Positions 36,401 to 49,400 are shown, numbered from the stretch's first letter. The stretch is 64,000 nucleotides of DNA from Phoenix dactylifera (GCF_009389715.1 NC_052399.1:15689646-15753645), one strand, 5' to 3'. Notes: a model not told the origin generated them from the letters alone. A program made the numbers and translations.

Positions 36401-39400
36401 AAGGTAAGGCACCGAAGTTGCGCCTTGGGCGAACCTTGCTGCATGCCTTTGACAGCACTAATCTTTGTTGGTTGATTGATTCTGCAATGATAATAATCTA
36501 ATATTCTCTTAAACCTGTCTGATACACTGTAGTTTAATAAATGAATAAAGGATGAAAAAAATAATGGAATAAGCTGCATAGCTGAACCTTATTTCTGCAG
36601 AATTTAATTGGGAACCACATGCTCTGGTCAGGCAGTGCAAGTTGATTCTACTTGGTTATGCACTGAAAGCTGCCAATAATATAGATTTGGGTTTTTGTTA
36701 GAATTCCAAGGTAATTCCCATGATGTCACTGACTTAAGCACCTATCTTTATTTCTAATTCTATTGGACTAGCCATAGTCCAACTAGAACTTAAGCTAATA
36801 AACACCAGAACCTGTTATTGTTTCTGAAAGACAGCCATCCAGATATCTGCAGGAACCCCTCAAATTAGTAGGTACAACTTTTGCTTTGTGTCTCAATGGC
36901 TAGATTATCCAACTTACTGAAAACTTTGCCAATTAGTCTTACGAATTTTCGCCAAAACCTATTTTCAGTGGTGTTCCTTGACTTCTTACAATAACATGCT
37001 TTTGTGTACTTTTCAGGTATTTTCAAATAATTAACTTAATTTTATTTTCCTATTATCATATTTAAAAATTATTTATTTGTTTTTTTTGAAATAAACGTTT
37101 TCCCAACTCTCCTGAGCTTTTGTGGAATTACAATTTTTGCTATTTGGCAAATTAACCTCAAATTCCAACTTTGTGTGGTGTACATGAAATGAAATGTATA
37201 TTTTACATGTCTATTGTTACTTGGGGGGATAGTCTCTGTATTGCTGAGAGGTAAGCTCATAATTGTGTATATATGGGGCTGTTAACTGTTTTTGTAATGG
37301 ATACTGAGTAATCTCTATAGCTTTGTCTCATGTTGTCTTATTTGTTCAAATAGTGTTTGAACTAGATGCAGCTATATTGAGATCTGAACTTTCTTAGTTG
37401 CTTCATGCAAAAATAAAGTTTATTAGGGTTTTGTAATTTACTGAAGATCATTGTGAATATTTTTGGTGTACTTCCAATTTTTTATTTAAATGTCTTTGTA
37501 TGATTTCAATCCTTTTGCTGGTGCAAGTCCATCAAGTTAGCTTAATATAACCTGGGTAACCCTTGAGTATGTATCAGTAAGAGTATCATGCTTCCTATCA
37601 TCCATCAATTTCTTTGTTCAATATTACTATTTTTTTGTTTCATGCAGCAACTTCTATTCTTGCTGTTCTTATCTGTCCTTTTTCTGGTATTTCTTGTACA
37701 TTTGTGAGACAGAGGCACATACAAATTGGTAAGATGTGCATCTGTCTATATGTAGCTATGTATGTTTTGGGATAAGCTTGAAACTCAAATTTTTTAGTTG
37801 GCCTGCTCTCTCCCTTCTGCTTCCCTAAATTGACATTAATGCGCGCTATATGGTCTCTTGCCTATTTGCCCATTTCTGCAAGTCAGCATTTTTTTCATCT
37901 CTTCACCTCCCAAAAAATTGACCACCATTCAGCTGCCTCCAATGACCACCTTTTTTTGACACCTACAAGCATTGTTCTTCATAGAATTAAGCTTACCACT
38001 ATTGATGTCATTGCCTCCCAAGATATGTCACCTGGAAAAGAAAAGCATAACTGTTTGATTTCTGAACTTGTATCGATGATATTGATGCCCTCCTTTTCTT
38101 GTCTTTAGGACGACCATAAATGCTACTCATGCTATGGGAACATAACAGAACACTCATCTAGTCCTTGTGAATCATGAGCAGACTGATTCTCTTATGCTGA
38201 TGTTATGTGATTCTCTAATTCAAGGAGTATATCAGATCAACTTTGATGGAGTGAGATCAACCTTAAAAGCTTAAATCATGTCATGAGAAATCTAGGGGTT
38301 TGCTGGTCATTAGATATGATATTAGTATCAGTATTTACTTTCTTGCCTTTAGCTCTGGCAACAACCATGTGGAAGCTCAAAGCTATGGAGATCAATGTGG
38401 AGTATGAAGAGACTAGGAAGACTAAGAGACAAACTGAATGGAGGGCACTGACTTTGATATCACACTGTTCCTAAATTAATTGGTCCCACCAATCTTTGAA
38501 TTAATCAGAACCATAGCTGGCTGCCAGATGGTTCTAAAGAAGAATCGGAGTGCTACTACAAGTTTTCCTAAGGTCAACTAGGTTACTGATTGGTCATCAG
38601 GGTTTGTAACACTCATTTTTTTTCCTTGGTACTGGTGTCATCTGTTTCTGACTACAAGGTCATATCCATATAAATGATCAAGTTTTGCTTCTAGGGATTT
38701 TTGTTGTATATTTCTCATTGTTGTTTGGATGCTGATGCAGGGCTACAAAAGGAATGCCTTTTTGGAGGCTGATTTGCAATGTTCGAACACCATACAGAGC
38801 ATGGAAAAGAAGCTACGAGCAGCTTGTCATGTTCCAAATGTGAAACTTGATAGTGTGATTCAGGTACGAACAGTTTTATTGTGGCAGCACGCATCTGGTT
38901 GTATATGCATGTGCCTATATGTGCATATTATTCACATAAGTAGTTATAACAAAGCTGCAGCATAGAATAAGCGTTCTTGTTATCATAGGACATTACAGGA
39001 CATTACACTATAATTATTAAGGAATAATGTGCAATGTTTTCAGTTTAGGTAGTTATAGATAGGGGTTGGGTTGATCTGGTACACCCTCTACTAAAACATG
39101 GTATGCTGTTGGCATGATACACCCTGAACTGGCTGGTATAGGAAGATACTGCAAACACTAATAATATGTGTTAAATAGGATGCTGCAAAACCCATTTCTT
39201 TTGATCCTGAGATTTCTAGTACCTTGTTCTGTAGAAATTTCCTTTTACATTTTCTCTCAAATGCATTTGGCTTTAATCATATGCATAACGATCAAGCCTT
39301 ACCCAGCTATTTTGGCTCTATTTTGTACATCCTTTTTCACTAGTCTTTCCTGTTAAAAAACTTGTAAATATTTACATGAACTTTTGCAAGCCTTTTCTTA

Positions 39401-42400
39401 AATATTCAACCCATGGTATCCCTCCTCTTCCGTAAGCCTCAAACACTTTCTAGATCTCTCTTCCTTGGTGTCTTTTTCTTTGTTTCATATGTTTGTACCA
39501 TCTGTCAGTTCACTGATACTTTCTATTGAGGTAGTCATATAATTGCTCTAAATATTTCATCAGTTGCCTTTTTTTACGAAAAATAACTTTTAATGTTGGC
39601 CTTCATGGCATAAGTTATTCTTAAAATTATAATATTTTCATCAGCACTGTACCATCACCCCTACCTATCCAGCTATAGATTTTTGGACATGCACATCCAA
39701 GAATTGAACCCAGAAACTTTTCTTGCTAAGCAAAGGGGTGTGACCACTAGGACCAGCCCCAATTCACCAGCTTACAGTTTAGCTGCTTGAAGGTTAACGT
39801 GAGCTAGAAATATTTTCATTTTCATCAAAGGCTGATAGAAATACTTATCCAATCATTTGAACTCATTATATCATAATCATATGGTCTATGTTCATTCTTT
39901 TTAGCAAATTTGCTATTCTGGTGGGGATCTGGTGAATGATGTCATCTTTTACACGGCTACAGCTTAAATGCTTTTATTATAGAAAAATGTTATAATAAAG
40001 AACAAAATGTTAATTGAATGCCTATATTTCAAATTTATAAACTTCTTGCAAATCATAGATGGAAACAGCCTGTCTGCTACCATTCAACATCAGAGAAACC
40101 AGCATCCCCAGCTTTGGGGCAGCTGATGGTTGTCTCATTCTTCAACCAAAAATGTTTTCTGGAGAGCTGATGTTTTGATTCCGATAAAAGATACTAGATT
40201 GGGTAAAAAGTTATTTTTTTAAGCAAGAAAAATGCAGTTGGTGATCATGTTCCACCGCAAACAAAGAAATGCAGCATTTAAGAGAAGTCATGTTTATGAA
40301 ACTTGTTCTAGTATTTTGTCTTATTCATGGCTGTGAGTTTCATTCTGTTTGGTGAACATCCTTAATTAGGAAACGTATATTTGGTGTTTGACCTATTAGT
40401 CAGGTGCATTACCCATTATTTTATCATCAAACCAAGTGGATTAGATTATATGACACCAGTTGTTGTAGCATGGGAAGGATTTTATCAAATGCAAATAGCT
40501 GTAGGAGGTGAGTTGCGGGGCTGATTCAATAATGGATAACCAGATATCAATGAATGCCCATTAGATATTTTACCTAGGTTGGTGATGATTTGTCAATTTT
40601 TGTGCTGGTCACCCATGGATGTCTCTGCATTTCCTAGAAACTTCATCCAACCTCTTTTTACGATATTACCACGTCAGGTTTGACATAGCTTATTGTGTGT
40701 TACATGGTACCATGTAGGCCAATGTTTGGAAATATGAAGACATTTGGATGAAAATTTGTGAGCATTAAGGCGTTAAATTATGGGTTGTTTATGGGTGCTG
40801 TCTTGTGAGTGTGATTAGATACAATAAGAGTAAAACTTCCAATTAATCTCAGTATTTTTCAGCTACAAATATCTTTCTTCTTAATATCTCCATGCCTTTT
40901 CATTCAAATATTTTAGACACAACTACTCTGTTGAATCATGTGACTAAAAACTTGATGTCTGTTTTATGTTATAGTTTAGGTGTATTAGTGAATTCTTTGA
41001 CTCAATGCAACACTAATTTGGTGACTGTCATCATGTGTCCAATACCATAAGCACATGTGGACACCTGCACCTGACTGCTTCATTCTCTTTAGTGTCCACT
41101 TTGGAGTTAAATATACATCACTCTTGGCTTTTTAGTCATGCAATTAGTCCCAAGCTCCACATGATCAAAATTGCTGGCTTTATTGATGGATGGTTGCATC
41201 ATCCAAGTGTCTAATGAATTATGTTGTGTGATTGAAAGATTATGATATAGCATTATCTTTGCAGGTTCTGGAAGATCTGCTTTCTGAGTTCGAGTCATCT
41301 TCTCATGGTCCAGGCAAATGGAAAATGTTGGCTGCCTTTTTACGACAGTGGTATGTCTCTGCCTTTTTGTTTCACAATTATGTTGGCTGAATGAAGTTAA
41401 TGTTGATTGGGAAAGATGACACAATTGTATTTGCATGTCCAACTTTTAAACCTGACACTGATCTGATGGTTCCATAGTTTTAATTTCATACATTTGCATT
41501 GCTAGATGGCTCATAAACTTTGGGTTTCCCAAGTTTTAATTAATCTTATAAGCTCTTGATAATTTTATTGAACTTTTAAGTTTTATAAGCTTTTATTGTT
41601 ATTCTAATTGTGTTTTGTAGTTTGGAGGGGCCCATACTGGACCTCTTTAAAAAGCAATTAGATCAAACTGAATCTGAACGGAGTGCTCTCACATTGAAAT
41701 GCCGGTCAAATGAAGACAAACTGGGGCTGCTTAAGAAGCAGCTTGAGGCAAATGAAAAGCATAGAGCTGAATATTTGAAGCGATATGAGGAAGCTATCAG
41801 TGATAAGCAAAAATTTTCTGAGGAGTACAACAGTCGTATTGCAAATTTGCTGAGCAAATGCAGCACATTGGAGGAGCGTTGTATGAGTATCGAAAAAGCT
41901 CTTGATCTTGCAAGACAGGAATCCACTGATTGGAAAATTAAGTATGACGAAAGCAGTTTAGAGCTGAAGGCCGAGGAAGATAGGTTTAAAGCTAAATTTT
42001 CAGCTCTGGAGTCAAGGTTAAGTGCTGCTGAAGGAAGACTGGCTGCTGCTCGTGAACAGGCAGAATCTGCTCAGGAAGAGGCATCAGAGTGGAAGCGGAA
42101 GTATGCTGTTGCTGCTGGAGAAGCCAAAACAGCCTTGGAGAGAGCAGCATTAGTGCAGGAGCGCACTAATAAAAAAGCACAAGAAAGGGAAGATGCAGTA
42201 AGGGCAGAATTCTCTGCCCAGTTGGTGGAAAAGGTCGGTCATTGTTTCTTCGCCTTTCATCCATCCTACATATTACGTTCAATCCTTATATATTGCTGTT
42301 GATGATAGGGAGAGGAAATCAAGAACTTAAATGCAAAGCTTGATTCTTCTGAGAACCATGCAAGTACTTTGGTTTCACGCCTGGAGGTAAAATTTAGATC

Positions 42401-43562
42401 TTCAGAGAACTTTTGTGTGTTCTTTCATTTTTCTTTTAAATGAAATCCGTGTTTCTTTTATGACATGCAAGTATATGATGATGATTGCAATTTCATCCAA
42501 TTTTATCTATAGGCTGCTCAGACAAAGCTGGAGAATCACGAGTTGGAAACTTTGGCCCTGAAGGATGAAGTAAAGAAGTTAAATTCAAACTTAGATTCTG
42601 TGAAAGCTAAAGTTCAGCCCTATGAGAGGGAAGCCAAAATACTGGAACAAGAAAAGAACCATCTCCAAGAAAGGTACATTGCTGAGTGCAAGAAATTTGA
42701 TGATGCAGAAGAGAGGCTCAAGGTCGCTGAAAGGGATGCAAAGAGAGCTACTGAGTTGGCTGATACTGCTCGGGCAGAAGTAGTTGCTGCTCAGAAGGAG
42801 AAGAGTGAAATGCAGCACTTGGCAATGGAAAGACTAGCAATAATTGAAAGAGTTGAACGGCAAGTTGATAGAATGGAGCAAGAGAAAGTGAAGCTGATGG
42901 ATGAAGTAGAGAGGTTGCGTCAATCTGAAATGGATGCCGTGTCCAAGGTTACACTACTTGAGAGGAGAGTTGGTGAGAGAGAGAGAGAGATTGAGGATCT
43001 ATTGAGTCGGAGCAATGAACAAAGGTCCAACACAGTCCAAGTCCTTGAGAGTCTTCTGGCAACAGAACGTTCAGCTCGAACTGAGGCCAACAGCAGAGCA
43101 GAGGCCTTGTCCTTGCAGCTACAAGCTACTCAAGGCAGACTAGATGCACTCCATCAGGAACTGACATCTGTTCGTCTAAATGAGACCGCACTTGATAGTA
43201 AGCTTAGGACTGCTTCTCATGGGAAACGGTTAAGAGTAGATAATTATCCGGGCACAGGATCTGTCCAAGATATGGAGGTTGATGAGGGGTTGGTGAGGGG
43301 TAGAAAGAGATCCAAGAGTACTACAAGCCCCTTAAAGAATACTCAGACAGAAGATGGTGGTTCTGTTTATAAAGGAGAAGAAATTGAAACCCGGAGCCAG
43401 GAACGTCAAGAAACTGAATCCGATGACCATACAAAGTTCACAATTCTGAAACTGAAGCAGGAGCTCACCAAGCATGGGTTTGGTGGACAACTGCTGCAGC
43501 TGAGGAATCCTAACAAAAAGGAGATTGTTGCTCTTTATGAGAAGCATGTCCTTCAAAAGTAG
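24491..43562 (+). CDS. GBPL3: guanylate-binding protein-like GTPase (GBPL3 orthologue), 14 exons, 1092 aa
   Basis: Exons: 24491-24820, 27957-28118, 28955-29020, 29202-29345, 29477-29590, 29743-29844, 29946-30131, 34458-34547, 34623-34757, 38741-38863, 41265-41350, 41621-42233, 42309-42386 and 42513-43562. All junctions are GT-AG and total 1093 codons with stop. Residues 1-60 are a Ser/Pro-rich disordered start. The G domain has P-loop GRARQGKS (98-105), STHRPCTKG (switch I region), DSEG (154-157) and TLVRP (288-292, guanine-cap position). A helical middle domain and a long coiled coil (about 510-960) follow. The C-terminus has a basic nuclear signal RGRKRSK (1005-1011), an acidic linker and a SAP-like end (LKLKQELTKHGFGG). 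In Arabidopsis, GBPL3 is a nuclear large GTPase that forms defence-activated condensates at target promoters. Length and end motifs match that family closely. Confidence 0.93.
24821..27956 (+). other. intron 1 of GBPL3 (3.1 kb)
   Basis: A phase-0 intron separates the P-loop exon from the switch exon. It contains the three-copy 110-bp tandem repeat listed separately and long T runs near 25826. A possible decayed minus-strand SINE lies near 27430-27520: its B-box-like GAGTTTGAATC is one mismatch from consensus. Confidence 0.7.
25436..25759. repeat. three-copy ~110-bp tandem repeat in GBPL3 intron 1
   Basis: The core AGCAATTGGCACACCAAATT recurs near 25498, 25608 and 25718, a fixed 110-bp step. 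Copy 1 is about 6 bp shorter at its start. Copies 2 and 3 are closer to each other than to copy 1. Confidence 0.85.
30525..30690. repeat. GGTAC/GTACC-rich palindromic repeat
   Basis: Words such as CGGTACC, GTACCGGTA, ACCGGTATGG and CCGGTACGGC lie close together, so the stretch can fold on itself many times. Related stretches occur in introns 9 and 10 of the same gene. A dispersed repeat family is the simplest reading. Confidence 0.6.
33708..33785. repeat. tandem 39-bp duplication
   Basis: GGTTGCACAAATCTTGCACA and the following bases up to CTATCAC occur twice with a 39-bp step (33711 and 33750), essentially identical. Confidence 0.9.
33898..33990. repeat. TATA/TATG-rich microsatellite
   Basis: Imperfect repeats of TATATG, TATG and GTATGTAT run through intron 7. 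The 103-codon minus-strand frame here is only this repeat translated. Confidence 0.8.
34758..38740 (+). other. intron 9 of GBPL3 (4.0 kb)
   Basis: A phase-0 intron lies inside the helical domain. It contains a second GGTAC-rich repeat copy at about 35215-35510 and otherwise ordinary AT-rich sequence without a motif-bearing ORF. Confidence 0.7.
35215..35510. repeat. second GGTAC-rich repeat copy
   Basis: GGTGCAGTACCGGTGCTGAT, TCGGTGCCAATTGG, GGCACCTGTAATGGTGCC and TACGGTACTGGTCATACC show the same self-complementary style as the copy in intron 7. The sequence has diverged, and its orientation relative to that copy is unclear. Confidence 0.55.
38864..41264 (+). other. intron 10 of GBPL3 (2.4 kb)
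   Basis: The intron contains a short, weak GGTAC-type patch near 39070-39150 and the minus-strand SINE listed separately. Nothing else is recognisable. Confidence 0.65.
39685..39770 (-). mobile_element. tRNA-derived SINE in GBPL3 intron 10
   Basis: Read on the minus strand, GGGGCTGGTCCTAGTGGTCA is followed by CTTAGCAAGAAAAG and then TTTCTGGGTTCAATTCTTGG. GGTTCAATTC (39701-39710) is a near-perfect pol III B box, and CTGGTCCTAGTGGTC is an A-box-like stretch. A related copy lies near 63250. No target duplication was identified. Confidence 0.6.
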
Positions 43563-44395
43563 CTATTTATCATGTAACCATCTGGCGACTTACGAGAGCA
43601 TAAAAGCTGTGCATGGTTTGTTCACAGGGTGTGGAATCATCTAAACTTGCGCAAATTGCTCCATATACAGATGTTCTGTAATTACAGAGCCTTCTATATT
43701 TTAAGGTAAGTGCCATTTTCATGTTTTTAATGCAATTATGTCATCATTGGGTTCATATTGACTTTCACACTGTTGATTGATGGTTCATTTTTGTTTAAGC
43801 AACTGTACAGAAGTATGCTTGTGTATTCTCCCAGTTGGTTTCTGTGCATCCGAAAGGGAATAGTCTGTTGGTTTTAGTACATATTTTTTCCATCTATGGC
43901 CATGTTAAAATTTCAGCTAGTCCGGTTTGATACATGGAACAATGACATGATCCGTGTAAAAAGAGGGTGCATTGTCAGGGGAGAGAAGATTCACCTTTGA
44001 AATGAGATTTATAACAGCTTTCTCGCTCCCATGAGTGAAAGTCTTGGTGCAGCGACACCCTAGTCACTAAATGTTCTGCTGTATTAGCACCATGTGATAA
44101 TCTCGCTAGTCACTCCTTTAAATAGTTTGATTTGAGCTTAAATGATGAGATTCTTTGGCCCTGCATTCCTCATGTTGTATTATATTTTTAGTGATCCATA
44201 GAATTATTATAAATTTATGGAGCATTTAGTGGTGCTCAACCAATGGATATGCTATTCTTCCTTCAACTGAAGGTGGATCCTTGGCTTCTTTGGCTAATAA
44301 TCAGTGGCCTGGTTAATCATGCCATCTTTCAGGCTTATAATTACTTCTAATCATCTGCTTGTTTGATCAACAATTAAGTATATACTTAGTAGCAG
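43563..44395. other. GBPL3 3' flank, no gene seen
   Basis: This contains the 3' UTR of GBPL3. AAGGTAAGTG near 43703 could be a donor of a 3'-UTR intron. No other feature appears before the Ty3 element, which starts about 0.84 kb after the GBPL3 stop. Confidence 0.4.
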
Positions 44396-44400
44396 CTGTT

Positions 44401-46227
44401 TGGTGAGGTTCCTCCTAATTCACCTCACCAAATCAGCCAAATCACGAAGGCCAAGGCGGAGCAAGAGCAAGGCTCATGTCCGCCCAAAGGTCTTCTTTCA
44501 TTCCTTGGGGCACAACCGAGGTTCGGCCATCCTTGGCAAGCAAGGGCCGAGTCATTGGCAACACCGACCGGGCACAGCAGCGGCGCGCCCAAGGCCGCAG
44601 ACCTTTGGCTGGGGCGCCACTGCAACCGAGGCATCCGACAGGCCACAAGGACCAAACACAAGGCAAAGCCATTGGCCGGGAGGGCCAAGCCAAAATTCCA
44701 GCCGCGCGCAAGGATTGGACGCCCCGGGTCCAAGCCATTGCGCGCGCACACCAGCAAGCCAACAATATCCGGACGGGCACAGGCGCGGCCAAGGCAAGCC
44801 CAGCACAGGCCAAGGCACGCGCAAGCCACAGAGGGCCAACCGACAGCAACGGGGCGCGCGCCAAGGCACAGCAGGCGCGCGGGCTAGAGGGAACCAACGG
44901 GCGGCAACCGCCCAGGCGCGCCCAAGGAGCACCGTGCGCACGGGCCCTTGGCGCCAAAGACCGCCGCGCGCACAGGCCTGGAGCAACGGCCGGCAACCGC
45001 CAGCGCGCGCGGGCCCTTGGCGCCCAAGACCGGCGCGCGCACGCGCCAGTGGCAACGGCAGGCAACCGCTGGCACGCGCAGGCGCGTGGCCGCCAGCGCC
45101 AGCGCGCGCGCGTGCCATGCGCCGCAGACAGCAACCGCCCGAGCGCGCCAACCACCAACCGACCGAGTCCATGCGCGCGCGGGAACCAACATCCAGCAAC
45201 CGGCGGGCGACCGAGCGCCCAGACGGCCAGCGGCCAGGCGCCCAGCGCCCAGACGCCCAGCGACCGAGCGCCCAGCGGCAGAGCGCCCAACGACGGAACG
45301 CCCAGCGCCCAGACCGACAGAGCCAAAGGATCCAACCACCGACAAAAGGGTCAGGCGCAGGAAAACCAAGGCAGCGCCTGGTCTGCCCATGCCCACGCGC
45401 AGCCCGCCAGACCGCGCGCGGCACGGGCAAAACCAGTGCGCCGGGCCATGACAGCAGGATTATCCTTCTGCAGAGACAAGCACAGAGGAGTGCCAACAGC
45501 AGCCAACTCAAGTCTCTGCAGTGGCCACAGCTTGGCCAACAGCAAGAAACTGCCAACATCCAAAGTTGCAGGCCATTGCCAACAACAGCCAGAAACCGCC
45601 AGCAACCACCGCCAAGCCAAGCAAGCAGCCAACCAAATGGCAACCGAATCAAGACAGCAAACCAAGCAAGGGAAGTTCCCAAGGAGTTGCCACAGCATGC
45701 AAACAGCCAGCCGGATGGAAGCCTTTGTAGGCCATTGTAGGGAGTCTACAAATAGGGCCAAATGAAGTGGGGGGAGGGACTTTTGAACCATTGAATAGTT
45801 AGCCACTTGTAAGTGCATTCGGCCATAGGCTTGGGTAGGCATTATTGCCTAATTTCGGTCCTAAGGGACTTGGGCCAAGGCAGGGTAAATCAACCCCCCT
45901 TGGATTTGGCTAAGGAAGGGAACCATCAATCCCTCCTTAGATATTGTATTTCCTTTTCAACTGAATCAAAGTTGCCTTTGATGCCTCTGCATTCTCAAAT
46001 GAGTTGTCTTCATTGGCAAGCAAGACTTTAGATTCCGAAGAGGAGTGCAAGACTCCATCCATAGCCGAGCATACTTGGAGTTTGGAGGAGCAAAGTGCCG
46101 ATTATTTCCTTTGCATTGGCGCTATCTACATTCGGTCAAGGCGGCACACCTTGATTAGGCCAACGCCAAAGGCTAAGAGGAAATCCCTTGGTGTGGGAAG
46201 TGCATGACCGACACTTGGTCCCCACCA
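44401..46227 (+). repeat. 5' LTR of the Ty3 element
   Basis: The LTR is 1827 bp, with an unusual GC-rich first 1.3 kb full of GCGCGC and CCAGCGCCC words, then a normal AT-balanced tail. A TATA-like CTACAAATAG (about 45746-45755) lies at the change. Because the GC-rich part has few TAA/TAG/TGA words, long open frames exist on both strands. I do not treat them as genes. Confidence 0.93.
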
Positions 46228-46230
46228 ATT

Positions 46231-46248
46231 TGGTGCTTTCGTTGAGAG
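46231..46248 (+). other. primer-binding site candidate
   Basis: TGGTGCTTTCGTTGAGAG begins three bases after the 5' LTR and starts with the TGG that pairs with a tRNA CCA end. The tRNA is not identified. Confidence 0.65.
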
Positions 46249-46424
46249 ATCACTTCAACAAGAAGATCATCTTGAAGGTAGCGCCATTGCCTTTGAATAC
46301 CTTTGAAGGATTGTTCTGAATCTACATCAAAATTATCATAGAAGCCGAGGGTAACCAAAGGCTTGAAGCCCTTGAAATTCAGTCCAACCGAATCAGCAAA
46401 GCCTTGGAAGAAATCTCCCATTCC

Positions 46425-49400
46425 ATGGCTGAAATGAGGAGGGATACCAATCATAGTTTGGAGAGGTTGGAAAGGAGGATTTCGAGTGGAGAAAAAAATA
46501 TGAACAAGGAGACTTGGCCGCATGCCAATGGGCAGGACCAAGAGAGGGGAAGTGAGGAAGAGTTAGCAAGCAACCATAGTGGTTGCCGAGTGAGGGAGAG
46601 AAGGAGTGAAAGAGTAAGAAGAGGGAGTAGAGTGGAAGGATTTGGGGTTTGTGTGGACCGGTTTGGAAGAGGTGTGGAGTATGAAGAGACTTATAGTGTG
46701 AGGGAGTCCGATGAAGAGCCCCGAATTGCCACTAGACCGAGTGGGAGAAGAAGGGAAGAAAGGGTGAGAATGCATCACCATGGAGATGTTGAAGAAGATG
46801 AGGGAGAGCCTAGAAGAGAAGTGAGGAAACCAAGGATAGACTTCCCTAAATTCAGTGGGGGAGATCCTTTTGAATGGATGGACAAGGTGGAACAATTCTT
46901 CTATGTCTATGAAGTTCCACACAAGGAGAAGGTCACACTTGCTAGTTTTCATCTTGAAGACAAAGCAAGCAAATGGTGGAGATGGTTGAGATCCATCTAT
47001 GAAAAGGAAGGAAGGAGACTTGGGTGGACTGCATTTGTGAAGGAGTTCATGACTCAATGGGGGCCATCCCCTATTGTGAATTATCATGGACAATTAGCAA
47101 AGATCAAGCAAGAAGGAAGGGTGCGGCCTTATGTTGAAGAGTTTCGCCACTTGCAAACATTGGTGACGGGTTGGTCGGAGGAAGCCTTGATGGGCACTTT
47201 CATTGATGGCTTGAAGCCATGGCTTGCCAAAGAGGTCAAGTTGAAGCAACCCAACTCTATGCAAGAGGCCATGCGCATTGCAGAAATCCTAGATGATGGC
47301 TATCAAACCGAGAGGAGAATGATCAAAGACACCATCAACCGGGAAGCCAAGACCATGCCAACCAAAGTGCCATGGAAGATCAAAGATGCAGTCGGCAGCA
47401 ACCCAAAGAACAACCAGCCACAAGTCAAGCGGCTGTCAAGGGAGGAAGTCCAAGACTACATCAAAAAGGGCTTGTGCTTCAAATGTGGGGAGAAATGGAA
47501 CCGAGATCACAAGTGCAAATCTGGGCAAGCATTCCTAATTGAAGTCCAAGATGCAGAAATTGAAGTTGCAGAAAATAGCCAAGCAAGTGATCCGGATGAA
47601 GATCAATCCCACAATCAGCCAAGTCAAATGCAAGCGGAGGAAAGTGATGCAAAATTATCCTTGAATGCCTTGACAGGGGTGCCAAAGCCAAGCACCATGA
47701 GGCTACTTGCATGGGTCGGCAGAAATGAAGTCTCACTGTTAGTGGACAGCGGATCATCCCACAATTTTATCAATGCAACCATTGTGCCAAAGTTGGGGTT
47801 ACATCCTACAAGCATTCAGCCATTTGAAGTAAAGGTGGCCAACGGTGAGAAGCTTACATGCAAGGAAGTCATCCATGAAGTAAAGATGAACATTCAAGGG
47901 GTAAGAATCATGGCTGATCTTCATGTGATTCAATTAGTAGGCCTTGACATAGTCCTTGGAAATGCATGGTTAAGACAAGTAGGAAAGGTGATCACTGATT
48001 TTGGATCCATGACAATGGAATTCAAATTGGGTAGTCAAAAGAAGAAGTGGGTTGCCTTAGGGAGTAGTGAAGTCAAACCATGTGAGGCTTATACCTTAGA
48101 AAAACTTTGCAAGGGGGGTGCCCTATGTGTAGCCATAATGTTAGCCACTCAAGACCAAACCGAACCAAAGCCCATGAAAAATGAGTTAGAAGGAGTCCCT
48201 AGTTCGGTGAGGCCATTACTAGAAAGACACTTGAAAGTCCTTGAAGTACCAAAGACCATACCCCCTCAAAGGTTATATAATCATCCTATACGACTTAAGG
48301 ATGAATCCAAGGCCGTGAATGTCTCACCATATAGGTATGCCCACTTCCAAAAGGGAGAAATTGAGAAGCAAGTTGATGACATGCTTAAGCAAGGACTCAT
48401 TAGGAGAAGTTCTAGTCCCTTTTCATCACCTGTCCTCTTGGTTAGGAAAAAGGACAACACATGGAGATTTTGTACTGATTATAGAGCCCTTAATGAAGCA
48501 ACAATCAAGGACAGATTTCCAATACCAACCGTGGATGAAATGTTGGATGAATTGCATGGTGCCACAATCTTTACTCGGCTTGATTTGAGAGCCGGATATC
48601 ACCAAATCAGAATGAAGAATGAAGACATTCACAAGACTGCATTTAGAACACATTTGGGCCACTATGAATACCTAGTCATGCCCTTTGGTTTGTGTAACGC
48701 ACCATCCACATTTCAAGCGGCAATGAATGACATCTTCCGGGCCTATCTAAGAAGGTTTGTCATTGTGTTCTTTGATGACATTCTGATTTATTCTAAGTCA
48801 GTGGAAGAGCACTTGGAACACTTGGAATTGGTCCTAAGGATCCTAGAAGAACATCAATTCTACATCAAGGCATCCAAGTGTGCATTCATGCAACATGAAT
48901 TGGAGTATTTGGGCCATATCATTTCGGGAGAAGGAGTCAAGGTAGATCAAAGGAAAATTGAGGCCATGGTAGATTGGCCACTACCCCAAAGCATCACGGC
49001 ATTGAGAGGATTTCTTGGATTGACCGGCTACTATAGAAGGTTTGTCAAGAATTATGGGTTGATTGCTAAATCCTTGACAAACATGCTGAAAAAGGGAGAA
49101 TTCTCTTGGACGGATGAGGCAAGGAAAGCATTTGAAGACTTGAAACGGATGATGACCCAAACACCGGTTCTTGCCTTGCCTAATTTCAGCATTCCCTTTG
49201 AAGTTTATACAGATGCAAGTGGGGACGGAATAGGGGCAGTGCTAGTTCAAAACAGAAGGCCCATTGCATTCATGTCAAAGGCACTCGGACCACAGAAAAA
49301 AGCCAGCAGCACCTATGCCCGAGAATTAATGGCTGTGGTTCATGCAGTAAAAATCTGGAGGCCATATCTATTGGGGCGAAGGTTCACAATTGTGACAGAT

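Noticed and set aside
44552-45682. 376-codon minus-strand frame in the LTR (and 394 codons at 49776-50960)
   Set aside because: This is the antisense shadow of the same GC-rich LTR; Trp/Arg/Gly-rich translation without motifs.
44400-45740. 446-codon open frame in the 5' LTR and its 475-codon counterpart at 49591-51018
   Set aside because: Several frames on both strands are open here because the DNA is GC-rich and poor in stop words. The translated residues are low-complexity and no domain is visible. The sequence is an LTR.
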